NCBI RefSeq assembly: GCF_024448335.1
Contig: NZ_JAMOHM010000006.1
Location: 1-64,000 of the forward strand
Source of the DNA: Stutzerimonas frequens
GTDB lineage: Bacteria; Pseudomonadota; Gammaproteobacteria; Pseudomonadales; Pseudomonadaceae
DNA: 64,000 nt
Direction of reading: 5' to 3'
Below are positions 45,086-53,647 of the stretch, piece after piece. A model generated the notes under the pieces. That model saw only the letters and a list, made by a program, of their open reading frames with translations. It searched no databases and had not been told where the DNA came from. The position numbers and the translations under genes are program-made. Within the stretch, counting starts at the first letter, position 1, and every line of letters starts with the position of its first letter.

Positions 45086-47830
45086 CTAGAACGCGACGTC
45101 CTGTAGGTAGTTGTCCAGGCAAGCATACAGCTGTTGGCTTTCCAGCGGTTTGCCAATGAACTCGTCCATTCCAGCCTCGAGGCCTCGCTGGCGATGTTCG
45201 GCCAGTACATGGGCAGTTACTGCGATGATCGGCACCGCGGGTAACTGGCGGTCCGCCTCGAACTTGCGTATCTGCCGGCTGGCCTCGAAGCCGTCGAGTT
45301 CCGGCATCTCGCAGTCCATCAGGATCAGCTGCACCGCTGCGGGATCACGGCGGTAGAGATCGACCGCCTGGCGGCCATTGTCGGCCAGCTGCACGGCGTA
45401 GCCCCGCTTCTTGAGCAGCCCGCGCACCACCATCTGGTTCACCGGGTTGTCCTCGGCGACGAGGATGCACGGTTCGTCGTGCCGAGGTGCGACGGCTGCA
45501 GAGGCAGGCTCACCGGTCAGCGGAGGCTCTTGCGCATACAGCGTCTGCAGCGCTTCGCGTAGCGGCGTGCTCTGCAGCGGCAACGCCAGGCTGATGAGAC
45601 GTATCCCAGGCGAGGGCGGCGGCGGCTCATGGATCGGTGAATAGAGCATCAGCACGCGCTGATTGGGCTCCAGATGCGGGCGCAAGCGCGCCAGCCACTC
45701 GGTGGGGCTACCGGGCCAGGGCGCGAGCAGCACCAGCAGCGGCGGTGCGGTGAAATCGCAGAGATAGTCGGGCAGCCGTTCCGGCGTCTGGCATCGCTCG
45801 GTGCGCATGCCCCAGCGGCGCAGCAGGTGGCTCAGCGCTTCCAGGCCCTGTGCATCCTGAGACGCGAGCAGGGCGGGGCGGCCGGCGAGCAGCTGCGCCA
45901 GGGAATCTTCTCCATCCGTGGCGGCATGCAGCGGTATCTCGAAACAGAAACGACTGCCGCGGCCCGGCGTACTCTGCACCTCGATATGGCCGTTCATCAT
46001 TTCCACCAGCTCCTTGCTGATCGCCAGCCCGAGGCCGCTGCCACCGTAGCGGCGCGTCGTGCTGGAGTCGCCCTGGGCAAAGGATTCGAACAGCTGTTCG
46101 AGCACTTCCTGGCGCATGCCGATGCCGCTGTCGCTGACGCAGAACACCAGGCGAGGCTCACCGTCTTGCGTCCGGCGGCAGGAAACCTCCAGCACCACGT
46201 GACCGTGCTCGGTGAACTTCAGCGCATTGCTCAGCAGGTTCATGAGGATCTGCTTGAGGCGTGTCGGGTCGCCGCGAATGCGCCGCGGCACGCCAGGCTC
46301 GAGGCCGACGTGCAGGCTCAGCTGCTTTTCCAGTGCCTGTGCGGTGAATAGCCGGATGGTTTCGGAAATCAGTATCTCCAGATCGAAGTCGATGTCCTCG
46401 AGGCTCAGCTTGCCCGAGCCGATGCGGGCGTAATCGAGGATGTCGTTGATCACCGCCATCAGCGAGTTGCCGGAGCTGGAGATGGTGTCCAGGTAGAACT
46501 GCTGGCTGCGGTCCAGCGGCGTCTCGCGCAGCAGTTCGAGCATGCCGAGCACGCCGTTCAGCGGGGTGCGAATTTCGTGGCTCATCTTGGCCAGGAAGCG
46601 GCTTTTCGCCTCGTTCTCGCTGGCGGCCCGCTCGGCGGCCTCGCGCGAACGGTAGCCTTCTTCCTTGAGCAGGTTGATGCGGTCGGCGAGGCCGATCGAC
46701 AGGGTGATCAGTTCGAAGGCGACGCTGGCCTTGACCACCGCCGAGCCGTACAGACCGAGCAGCTCGAAGCCCAGGGAGCCAGCGGTGACCAGGATGAAGG
46801 AAGCGAGGAGCACGCCCCAGGCCAGGGTGTAGTACACCCCGTAACGCACGCCGCGGCGCCAGACGAAAGCGCCGGTGAGCAGCAGGCCGGTCGAGGTGAC
46901 GATCACGGTGATGCTGGCCAGAATGCTCCAGGTCTGCACGTCCAGCAGCAACCCGGAAAGCATGCTGCCGAGCGCCACCAGCAAGGTGCAGCGCAGTACC
47001 AGGTCGAGCCCGGGGAACAACTCGCGGGTATGCAGGAAGTGCCGGCTGAACTGGATGGCAATCAGGCAGTGGCTGAACATCAGCACGTAGATGCCCTGTG
47101 CGACCAGCCCACCGTCATCGGCCAGCCATTTGACCAGAAAACCGTCGAACGACAGGGCGAACAGCCCGACATTGACCGTGTAGATCAGGTACCAGAAATA
47201 GGCCGGCTCGCGCAGCGAAGCGAACAGGAACAGGTTGTAGCAGAACATCGCGAACAGCACGCCGTAGAACGCGCCGCTCAGGCCGCTCAGCTCTTCATGC
47301 TGTGCAGCACTGGAGTTGTAGGTGCCAAAGTACAGCGGGACGTAGAGGGTGCTGGTGGTCTTGATGCGCAGCAGCAACCGAGTGTCGCCGGGCGGCAACT
47401 CCACCGGAAACCAGAAGTTGCGCACCTTCACCGGTCGGTCGACGAATGGGTAGCGATCACCGGTGAGCTGTTGGCTGAGGCTGCCGTCGGGGTACTGCAG
47501 ATACAGCTCGATATGGTCCAGCAGAGGATAGTTGATCTCGATGAAACCGCTCAGCGGCTGATCCAGGCGATTGTCCAGCGTCGCCTGCAGCCACCAGGTC
47601 GATGTGTTCTTGCCTTCATTGACGTGCCCGCCCTTGACCTCGCGGAAGCGGTCGTCGGGCAGGGCCAAGACCTCCTCGACGTGCAGCTCGCCGTTCGGGT
47701 CTTCCAGGTAGAGGGTCCCGTTACCCAGCGGCTGGCGCGTGTCGAGCGAATCGAGAACCACGGGCGCGAACGCCCACGCCTGAAGCGACAGGCAAAACAG
47801 CAGCAGAGCCAGGCATGAACGCGGCAACAT
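45086..47830 (-). CDS. 7TMR-DISM hybrid histidine kinase
   Basis: 914 residues. Signal peptide (about 1-21), periplasmic 7TMR-DISM extracellular domain (about 30-175), seven-helix membrane module (about 185-385), coiled-coil linker, HisKA domain with phospho-acceptor His at about 418 (SHEIRTPLNG), HATPase with DSGIGM and GGSGLGL, a degenerate receiver-like stretch (about 650-780), and a true receiver with Asp at about 839 (LMDCEMPELDG). The architecture is like LadS and PA1611-type sensors. It lies beside the NAGGN osmolyte operon, as PA3462 does, so osmotic sensing is a reasonable guess. The ATG at 47830 begins the signal peptide. Confidence 0.9.
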   Translation of the reverse strand: MLPRSCLALLLFCLSLQAWAFAPVVLDSLDTRQPLGNGTLYLEDPNGELHVEEVLALPDDRFREVKGGHVNEGKNTSTWWLQATLDNRLDQPLSGFIEINYPLLDHIELYLQYPDGSLSQQLTGDRYPFVDRPVKVRNFWFPVELPPGDTRLLLRIKTTSTLYVPLYFGTYNSSAAQHEELSGLSGAFYGVLFAMFCYNLFLFASLREPAYFWYLIYTVNVGLFALSFDGFLVKWLADDGGLVAQGIYVLMFSHCLIAIQFSRHFLHTRELFPGLDLVLRCTLLVALGSMLSGLLLDVQTWSILASITVIVTSTGLLLTGAFVWRRGVRYGVYYTLAWGVLLASFILVTAGSLGFELLGLYGSAVVKASVAFELITLSIGLADRINLLKEEGYRSREAAERAASENEAKSRFLAKMSHEIRTPLNGVLGMLELLRETPLDRSQQFYLDTISSSGNSLMAVINDILDYARIGSGKLSLEDIDFDLEILISETIRLFTAQALEKQLSLHVGLEPGVPRRIRGDPTRLKQILMNLLSNALKFTEHGHVVLEVSCRRTQDGEPRLVFCVSDSGIGMRQEVLEQLFESFAQGDSSTTRRYGGSGLGLAISKELVEMMNGHIEVQSTPGRGSRFCFEIPLHAATDGEDSLAQLLAGRPALLASQDAQGLEALSHLLRRWGMRTERCQTPERLPDYLCDFTAPPLLVLLAPWPGSPTEWLARLRPHLEPNQRVLMLYSPIHEPPPPSPGIRLISLALPLQSTPLREALQTLYAQEPPLTGEPASAAVAPRHDEPCILVAEDNPVNQMVVRGLLKKRGYAVQLADNGRQAVDLYRRDPAAVQLILMDCEMPELDGFEASRQIRKFEADRQLPAVPIIAVTAHVLAEHRQRGLEAGMDEFIGKPLESQQLYACLDNYLQDVAF

Positions 47831-47846
47831 GATCTGATCCGGCAGG

Positions 47847-47870
47847 GTGCTGCCCGGAAGCGGGCAGCAC
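47847..47870. other. Hairpin just upstream of the hybrid kinase start
   Basis: Perfect 9-bp stem gtgctgccc/gggcagcac with a 6-base loop, ending 17 bases before the kinase ATG. No T-run follows on either strand; it is probably in the kinase leader. Confidence 0.5.
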
Positions 47871-48025
47871 ATATTAGTAGAGCGATGTGACGGTACCGAT
47901 TCCTTGGGCTCTACATGGCGCCTCAGAGTGCCGCACGTCCTTGTCCAGCTAACTTTGCCGAGTTAAACGTCGAGCGGCAAGCCTTGGCTGCCGGAAGAAA
48001 GCGCCTCGTCACGTAAGCCTTTGGC

Positions 48026-49225
48026 TCAGCTGTCGCGCTCGTTGGCATGACGGCCGACAAGGGTATCGACTGGCGGCACGCGGGTGTCATTCTCCATCTG
48101 CGCTTCGTGCTCCAGCTGGTGACTGAAGCGTTCGAGGGAGTCCTGGGTGTGATGGGCGTCGCTGGCGAACACCGGCGCGCTCAGCATGTAGCTGCAGAGC
48201 AGCCGGCTCATTGCCGCAAGACTGTCGATATGGGTGCGCTCATAGCCGTGGGTGGCGTCGCAACCGAAGGCCACGAGTGCGGTGCGAATGTCGTGACCTG
48301 CTTCGATCGCCGACTGGGCATCACTGTGGTAGTAGCGAAACAGATCGCGGCGCACCGGGATCTCGTGTTCACCGGCCAGCTTGAGCAGATGGCGCGACAA
48401 GTGGAAATCATAAGGGCCGCCGGAATCCTGCATGGCCACGGTCACCGCATGCTCGCTGGAGGCCTGGCCCTTGGCCGCCGGAGCAATATCGATGCCGACA
48501 AACTCGCTGACGTCCCAGGGCAGGGCGCCGGCCGCACCTGAGCCGGTCTCTTCGGTGATGGTGAACAGCGGATGTACGTCGATCGGCGGCTCGCGACCGC
48601 TTTCGACGATGGCCTTGAGGGACGCCAGCAGGGCGGCGACACCAGCCTTGTCGTCGAGGTGGCGAGCGCTGATATAGCCGCTTTCGGTGAATTCCGGCAT
48701 CGGGTCGAAGGCGACGAAGTCGCCGACGTTGACCCCCAGCGCGCAGGTTTCGGCGTGGCTGTAGGTATAGGCATCCAGGCGCAGCTCGACGTGATCCCAG
48801 CTGACCGGGGCCTCGTCCACTGCTGTGTTGAAGGCATGCCCGGAGGCCAGCAGTGGCAGCACACTGCCGCGGATCACGCCAGTATCGGTGAAAACGCTGA
48901 CGCGGCTGCCTTCGGCGAAGCGGCTCGACCAGCAGCCGACGGGGGCCAGGCCGAGGCGGCCGGAGTCGTGAACCTCGCGGACGATCGCGCCGATGGTGTC
49001 GAGGTGCGCGGCGACTGCGCGGTCTGGGCTGTAGCGGCGACCCTTGAGCGTGGCGCGGATGGTGCCGCGGCGGGTCATCTCGAAGGGGATGCCCAGTTCG
49101 GTCAGGCGCTCGGCGACGTAGCGCACAATGGTGTCGGTGAAACCGGTGGGGCTGGGAATGGCGAGCATTTCCAGCAGTACCCGTTGCAGGTAGTTGAGGT
49201 CGGGTTCGGGTAGTTTTGCGGTCAT
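48026..49225 (-). CDS. M42-family peptidase of the NAGGN osmolyte system
   Basis: 399 residues. M42-type metallo-aminopeptidase with metal ligands in AAHLDTIG, the LDDKAG segment, the catalytic ITEETGSG Glu pair and YYHSDA. In the three-gene N-acetylglutaminylglutamine amide cluster this peptidase is constant; it is thought to help turn over the dipeptide, which is not proved. GGGAGG precedes the ATG at 49225. Last gene of the asnO-ngg-peptidase series, 118 bases after ngg. Confidence 0.92.
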   Translation of the reverse strand: MTAKLPEPDLNYLQRVLLEMLAIPSPTGFTDTIVRYVAERLTELGIPFEMTRRGTIRATLKGRRYSPDRAVAAHLDTIGAIVREVHDSGRLGLAPVGCWSSRFAEGSRVSVFTDTGVIRGSVLPLLASGHAFNTAVDEAPVSWDHVELRLDAYTYSHAETCALGVNVGDFVAFDPMPEFTESGYISARHLDDKAGVAALLASLKAIVESGREPPIDVHPLFTITEETGSGAAGALPWDVSEFVGIDIAPAAKGQASSEHAVTVAMQDSGGPYDFHLSRHLLKLAGEHEIPVRRDLFRYYHSDAQSAIEAGHDIRTALVAFGCDATHGYERTHIDSLAAMSRLLCSYMLSAPVFASDAHHTQDSLERFSHQLEHEAQMENDTRVPPVDTLVGRHANERDS

Positions 49226-49343
49226 GGAAACCTCCCGTTGGGCGGCGGCTCGCAGCCAGCCAATGAGATGAATGGGGAAAAATCGAAGGGCACCAGGGTG
49301 CCCTGGATCGACTGCCTGCCCGGCGCGAGGCCGGGCGGGTCGC

Positions 49344-51083
49344 TCAGCCGGCGACGCTGAGCGGAAAGAGCAGGTCGATGAAGCGCTCGGCGGTCGGCTG
49401 TGGCTCGTGATTGGCCAGGCCGACGCGCTCGTTGGCTTCGATGAAGACGTACTCCGGCTGGTCCGGCGCCGGCACCAGCAGGTCCAGGCCGACCACCGGG
49501 ATATCCAGCGCACGGGCGGCGCGCACCGCGGCATCGCTCAGCTCCGGATGCAGCTGAGCGGTGACATCCTCCAGCGTGCCGCCGGTATGCAGGTTGGCGG
49601 TACGGCGCACGGACAGGCGCTGGCCGGCGGGCAGCACGCTGTCGAATTCGAAACCTGCGTCGCGCAGGCAGCGCTGGGTTTCCTCATCCAGCGGAATATG
49701 GCTCTCGCCGCCGGTGGCGGCCTGGCGTCGCCGGCTCTGCTTCTCGATCAGCGCGCCGATGCTGGTGCGACCGTCTCCAATGACTTCCGCTGGCCGGCGG
49801 ATCGCCGCAGCGACCACCTCGTAGCCGATGACCACGATGCGCAGGTCCAGTCCCGGGTGGAAACTTTCCAGCAGTACGCGGCTGTCGAACTGCCGCGCGC
49901 GCTGGATGGCTTCCTCCATCTCGACGGCGTCGCGCAGATCCACCGCCACCCCCATGCCCTGTTCGCCGTCCACCGGCTTGACCACCACGCTGCCGTGCTC
50001 GGCAAGGAAAGCCGCGTTGTCTGCCGGTGTGCCCGCCAGCTGCTGCGCCGGGAGGCGGATGCCTGCGTGGGAGAGGGTTCGGTGAGTCAGGCGCTTGTCC
50101 TGGCAGAGGGTCATGCTCACCGCCGAGGTCAGGTCGGAAAGCGACTCGCGGCAGCGCACCCGCCGGCCGCCCTGGGTCAGGGTAAACAGCCCGGCTTCGG
50201 CATCGTTGATCTCGATCTCGATGCCACGCCGGCGAGCTTCGTCGACGATGATCTTGGCGTACGGGTTGAGCTTGGCCTCCGGCCCCGGACCGAGGAACAG
50301 CGGCTGGTTGAAGCTGTTCTTGCGCTTGACGGTGAAGGTCTGCAGATCACGAAAGCCGAGCTTGGCGTAGAGCGCCTTGGCCTGCTGATTGTCGTGCAGC
50401 ACGGACAGATCCAGATAAGCCAGGCCACGGCCCATGTAGTGCTCGATCAGATGGCGCACCAGCGCCTCGCCGACGCCGGGCCGCGGGCAACTGGGTGAGA
50501 CTGCCAGGCACCAGAGGCTCGAGCCGTTCTCCGGATCATTGAAGGCGCGGTGGTGATCAATGCCCATCACGCTGCCGATGATCTGCCCGGAGGTTTCGTC
50601 CTCGGCCAGCCAGTACACCGGGCCGCCCTTTTCTCGAGGCGTGCAGCGCTCCGGGTCGACCGGCATCATGCCGCGCGACTGGTACAGGCCGTTGATCGCA
50701 TGCCAGTCCGCCTCGCTCTGTGCGCGGCGTACGCAGAAGCCGCGGAAGGGCTTCTGCGAGGGGCGATAGTCGCTGAACCAGATGCGCAGCGTGTCCGAGG
50801 GGTCGAGGAACAGCTGTTGTGGTGCGTAGGACAGCACCTGATGCGGCGCTGCGACATACAGCGCGATGTCACGCTCGCCGGCCTGCTCGTTGAGCAGTTC
50901 GGCCGCCAGCTGCGCCGGATCGGAATAAGTGTGGCCAACCAGGATGCGGCCCCAGCCGCAGTGCAGGGTCACCGGGCCGCAGGGCTCCTCGTGGCCGTCC
51001 TCCGCGAAGCGTGCCTGCAAGCGCTGGTAGGTCGGTGCCTGCCCGCGCAACAGACGCTGACCGTAGGCTTGGGACTTCTGCAT
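49344..51083 (-). CDS. ngg: N-acetylglutaminylglutamine synthetase
   Basis: 579 residues. The N-terminal GNAT acetyltransferase domain (about 115-270) is fused to an ATP-grasp ligase domain (about 290-575; VVVKPVDGEQGMGVAVDLR and VFIEANERVGLANH). The enzyme acetylates glutamine and joins a second glutamine; the amidotransferase AsnO then amidates the product to the osmolyte NAGGN. It lies between asnO and the peptidase, all leftward. Confidence 0.94.
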   Translation of the reverse strand: MQKSQAYGQRLLRGQAPTYQRLQARFAEDGHEEPCGPVTLHCGWGRILVGHTYSDPAQLAAELLNEQAGERDIALYVAAPHQVLSYAPQQLFLDPSDTLRIWFSDYRPSQKPFRGFCVRRAQSEADWHAINGLYQSRGMMPVDPERCTPREKGGPVYWLAEDETSGQIIGSVMGIDHHRAFNDPENGSSLWCLAVSPSCPRPGVGEALVRHLIEHYMGRGLAYLDLSVLHDNQQAKALYAKLGFRDLQTFTVKRKNSFNQPLFLGPGPEAKLNPYAKIIVDEARRRGIEIEINDAEAGLFTLTQGGRRVRCRESLSDLTSAVSMTLCQDKRLTHRTLSHAGIRLPAQQLAGTPADNAAFLAEHGSVVVKPVDGEQGMGVAVDLRDAVEMEEAIQRARQFDSRVLLESFHPGLDLRIVVIGYEVVAAAIRRPAEVIGDGRTSIGALIEKQSRRRQAATGGESHIPLDEETQRCLRDAGFEFDSVLPAGQRLSVRRTANLHTGGTLEDVTAQLHPELSDAAVRAARALDIPVVGLDLLVPAPDQPEYVFIEANERVGLANHEPQPTAERFIDLLFPLSVAG

Positions 51084-51218
51084 GGTACGTTCCTTGATGC
51101 TAGGTCACGAAGCAGCGGGTCGCGGGGCGAAGTGTCCGCCCCTTGATGCAAGCCAACCGCAGCCGTTCGTGAGCGGGTTATCGGGGCTTTCGCGACAAGG
51201 CGAACTCATCGGCGGCCC

Positions 51219-52991
51219 CTAAAGGCCTTGCTCGCTCAACCATAGGTTGACCGCCGCCAGCTGCCAGAGTTTTGAACCGCGCAGCGGGGTGAGCTGGCCA
51301 TCCGGATCGGCGAGCAGCTTCTCCAGCATCTGCGGGTTGTACAGCCCGCGCTCCTGGCTGGGGTCGAGCAGCATTTCGCGCACCCAGTTCAACGTGGCGC
51401 CCTGCAGGTGCTTGAGGCCCGGCACCGGAAAATAACCCTTGGGTCGGTCGATCACCGCGGCGGGGATCACCTGGCGTGCGGCTTCCTTGAGCACGTACTT
51501 GCCGCCTTCCGGCAACTTGAATTTCGCCGGGATGCGTGCCGACAGCTCGGCCACGCGATAGTCGAGGAATGGCGTGCGTGCCTCCAGACCCCAGGCCATG
51601 GTCATGTTGTCGACGCGTTTGACCGGGTCGTCGACCAGCATCACCGTGCTGTCGATGCGCAGCGCCTTGTCCACCGCAGCCTCGGCCCCCGGCTGGGCGA
51701 AGTGCTGACGGACGAACTCGCCGGAGAAATCGCCCTTGACCCACTGCTGCTGCATGGTTTCGGCGTATTCCTCGTAGCTGCGGTCGCGGAACGCAGCGAG
51801 GTAGGCCGCCACCGGGTCCTCGGCGCCATCCACCTGCGGATACCAGTGGTAGCCGGCGAACAGTTCGTCGGCGCCCTGACCGCTCTGCACCACCTTGCAG
51901 TGCTTGGCCACTTCCCGCGAGAGCAGGTAGAAGGCGATGCAGTCGTGGCTGACCATTGGCTCGCTCATCGCCTGGAAGGCGGCCGGCAGCTGCTCGAGGA
52001 TTTCCTTTTCCTGGATGCGCAGCTGATGATGGCGGGTGTTGTAGTGCTTGGCGATGAGGTCCGAGTACTTGAACTCGTCGCCGCGCTCGCCGCCGGCGTC
52101 TTCGAAGCCGATGGAGAAGGTCAGCAGGTTGTCGTCGACACCGGCCTCTCGCAGCAGGCCCACCAGCAGGCTGGAATCGACGCCGCCCGAAAGCAGCACG
52201 CCGACGTCCACTGCCGCGCGCTGACGGATCGCCACCGCCTCGCGCATGGTGTCCAGGGTCAGGCTTTTCCAGTCCTCGAAGCTGTAGTCGCGTTCCTCCT
52301 CATGCGCGCCGAAGCGCAGGTTCCACCAGCGTTCGGTGGTGGTCGTGCCGTCGGCGTCGATGCGCATCCAGCTGGCCGGCGGCAACTTCTCGATGCCGGC
52401 AATCAGCGTGTCCGGCGCCGGCACCACTGCGTGGAAGCTCATGTAGTGGTTCAGTGCCACCGGATTCAGCACGCCGGCGATATCGCCGCCCTTGAGCAGC
52501 GCCGGCAGCGAAGAGGCGAAGCGCAGGCGCTGGTCGGTGCGCGACAGGTACAGCGGCTTGACGCCGAGGCGGTCGCGGGCAATGAACAGTTGCTGGCGGT
52601 CGCGCTCCCAGATGGCGAAGGCGAACATGCCGTTCAGACGCGGCAGCAACGCCTCGCCCCAGGCATGGAAGCCTTTGAGCAATACCTCGGTGTCTCCTTC
52701 GGAGAAGAAGCGATAGCCGAGATTTTCCAGCTCGGCACGCAATTCGGGGTAGTTGTAGATGGCGCCGTTGAAGACCATCGACAGGCCGAGGGCCGAGTCG
52801 ATCATCGGCTGGCCGGAGGCCTCGCACAGATCCATGATCTTCAGGCGTCGATGGCCAAGCGCCAGCGGCCCTTGGCTGTGAAAACCGCACGCGTCGGGGC
52901 CGCGCGCAGTCAGGTGTTGGGTGATGCGTTCAACCGCGGCCAGGTCGGCCGGGAGGTTATCGAAACGAAGTTCTCCAGCTATGCCACACAT
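51219..52991 (-). CDS. asnO: N-acetylglutaminylglutamine amidotransferase (AsnB-like)
   Basis: 590 residues. The class II glutaminase domain starts MCGIAGEL, Cys2 being the nucleophile after Met removal, so the start at 52991 (with AAGGA) is required. Asparagine-synthetase-like domain (about 215-590) has the pyrophosphatase loop LLSGGVDSSL. It makes the C-terminal amide of the osmolyte. The frame stays open 43 codons upstream and an ATG at 53102 would give an N-terminal extension that blocks the Cys. First gene of the NAGGN operon; divergent from marR. Confidence 0.94.
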   Translation of the reverse strand: MCGIAGELRFDNLPADLAAVERITQHLTARGPDACGFHSQGPLALGHRRLKIMDLCEASGQPMIDSALGLSMVFNGAIYNYPELRAELENLGYRFFSEGDTEVLLKGFHAWGEALLPRLNGMFAFAIWERDRQQLFIARDRLGVKPLYLSRTDQRLRFASSLPALLKGGDIAGVLNPVALNHYMSFHAVVPAPDTLIAGIEKLPPASWMRIDADGTTTTERWWNLRFGAHEEERDYSFEDWKSLTLDTMREAVAIRQRAAVDVGVLLSGGVDSSLLVGLLREAGVDDNLLTFSIGFEDAGGERGDEFKYSDLIAKHYNTRHHQLRIQEKEILEQLPAAFQAMSEPMVSHDCIAFYLLSREVAKHCKVVQSGQGADELFAGYHWYPQVDGAEDPVAAYLAAFRDRSYEEYAETMQQQWVKGDFSGEFVRQHFAQPGAEAAVDKALRIDSTVMLVDDPVKRVDNMTMAWGLEARTPFLDYRVAELSARIPAKFKLPEGGKYVLKEAARQVIPAAVIDRPKGYFPVPGLKHLQGATLNWVREMLLDPSQERGLYNPQMLEKLLADPDGQLTPLRGSKLWQLAAVNLWLSEQGL

Positions 52992-53112
52992 AAAGTCCTT
53001 ACCGGTTTTGCCGTTGGGGAGTGTGACTGACCCGTCATCATCGAAGTTCAGCTTTTCGGACCAGCGCAGCGGCGCTGGTTCAGGCTCGATCGGGTCAGTC
53101 ATCTTTTTACAC

Positions 53113-53141
53113 CAAAGCAAAATAATGCTTTGATGTCAAAG
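53113..53141. promoter_or_regulatory. Overlapping palindromes between asnO and marR
   Basis: caaagca/tgctttg (53113-53119, 53126-53132) overlaps ctttga-tg-tcaaag (53128-53141). Such short A/T-rich palindromes are typical MarR operators, and this pair sits in the divergent asnO/marR control region. Binding is inferred. Confidence 0.5.
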
Positions 53142-53167
53142 TTAATGAGCCACATGAAAGCGTATTC

Positions 53168-53641
53168 ATGGCTGAAGAAACCGTTTCAAATGAAAATAAT
53201 CTTGCCGGGCTTCAGGCCTTCGAGATGCCGCTGTTCCAGGCCATGCGCCGACTGCAGCAGGACGCCGAGGTGCATGCCAAGCGGCTCGCCCGTTTCGGCG
53301 GCTTGAGCCCCGTGCAGTTGATGATCCTGCAAGTGCTGGCCAGCGAGGGACAGATGACCGCCAGCGCCCTGAGCCGGCGCGTGAGCTTGACCGCCGCGAC
53401 GCTGTCCGGTCAGCTGGATCGGCTCGAGGAACGCGGGCTGTTGCAGCGTCAGCGTGACGATCAGGATCGCCGCCGCCAGTGGCTGCTGCTCAGCGACAGC
53501 GGCCGGGAACTGCTGGAGGACGCGCCAGCCTTGCTGCCGCCGGAATTCCGCGCGCGGTTCGCCGCACTGCCGCAGTGGGAACGCCATGCGCTGACTGCCG
53601 CTTTGCTGCGCGCCGCCGAGCTGTGCGGCGACATGGAGTGA
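53168..53641 (+). CDS. MarR-family regulator divergent from the NAGGN operon
   Basis: 157 residues. Winged-helix MarR domain (about 45-135): LMILQVLASEGQMTASALSRRVSLTAATLSGQLDRLEERGLL and the wing RQRDDQDRRRQWLLLSDSG. It probably binds as a dimer at the palindromes upstream and controls asnO-ngg and itself. The Shine-Dalgarno is weak. The conserved pairing with asnO in Pseudomonas supports a dedicated role. Confidence 0.9.
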   Translation: MAEETVSNENNLAGLQAFEMPLFQAMRRLQQDAEVHAKRLARFGGLSPVQLMILQVLASEGQMTASALSRRVSLTAATLSGQLDRLEERGLLQRQRDDQDRRRQWLLLSDSGRELLEDAPALLPPEFRARFAALPQWERHALTAALLRAAELCGDME

Positions 53642-53647
53642 GGCGAC

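Noticed and set aside
46577..47818. 413-codon frame on the + strand opposite the hybrid kinase
   Set aside because: Shadow of a well-supported kinase gene with Gln/His/Arg bias and no domain.
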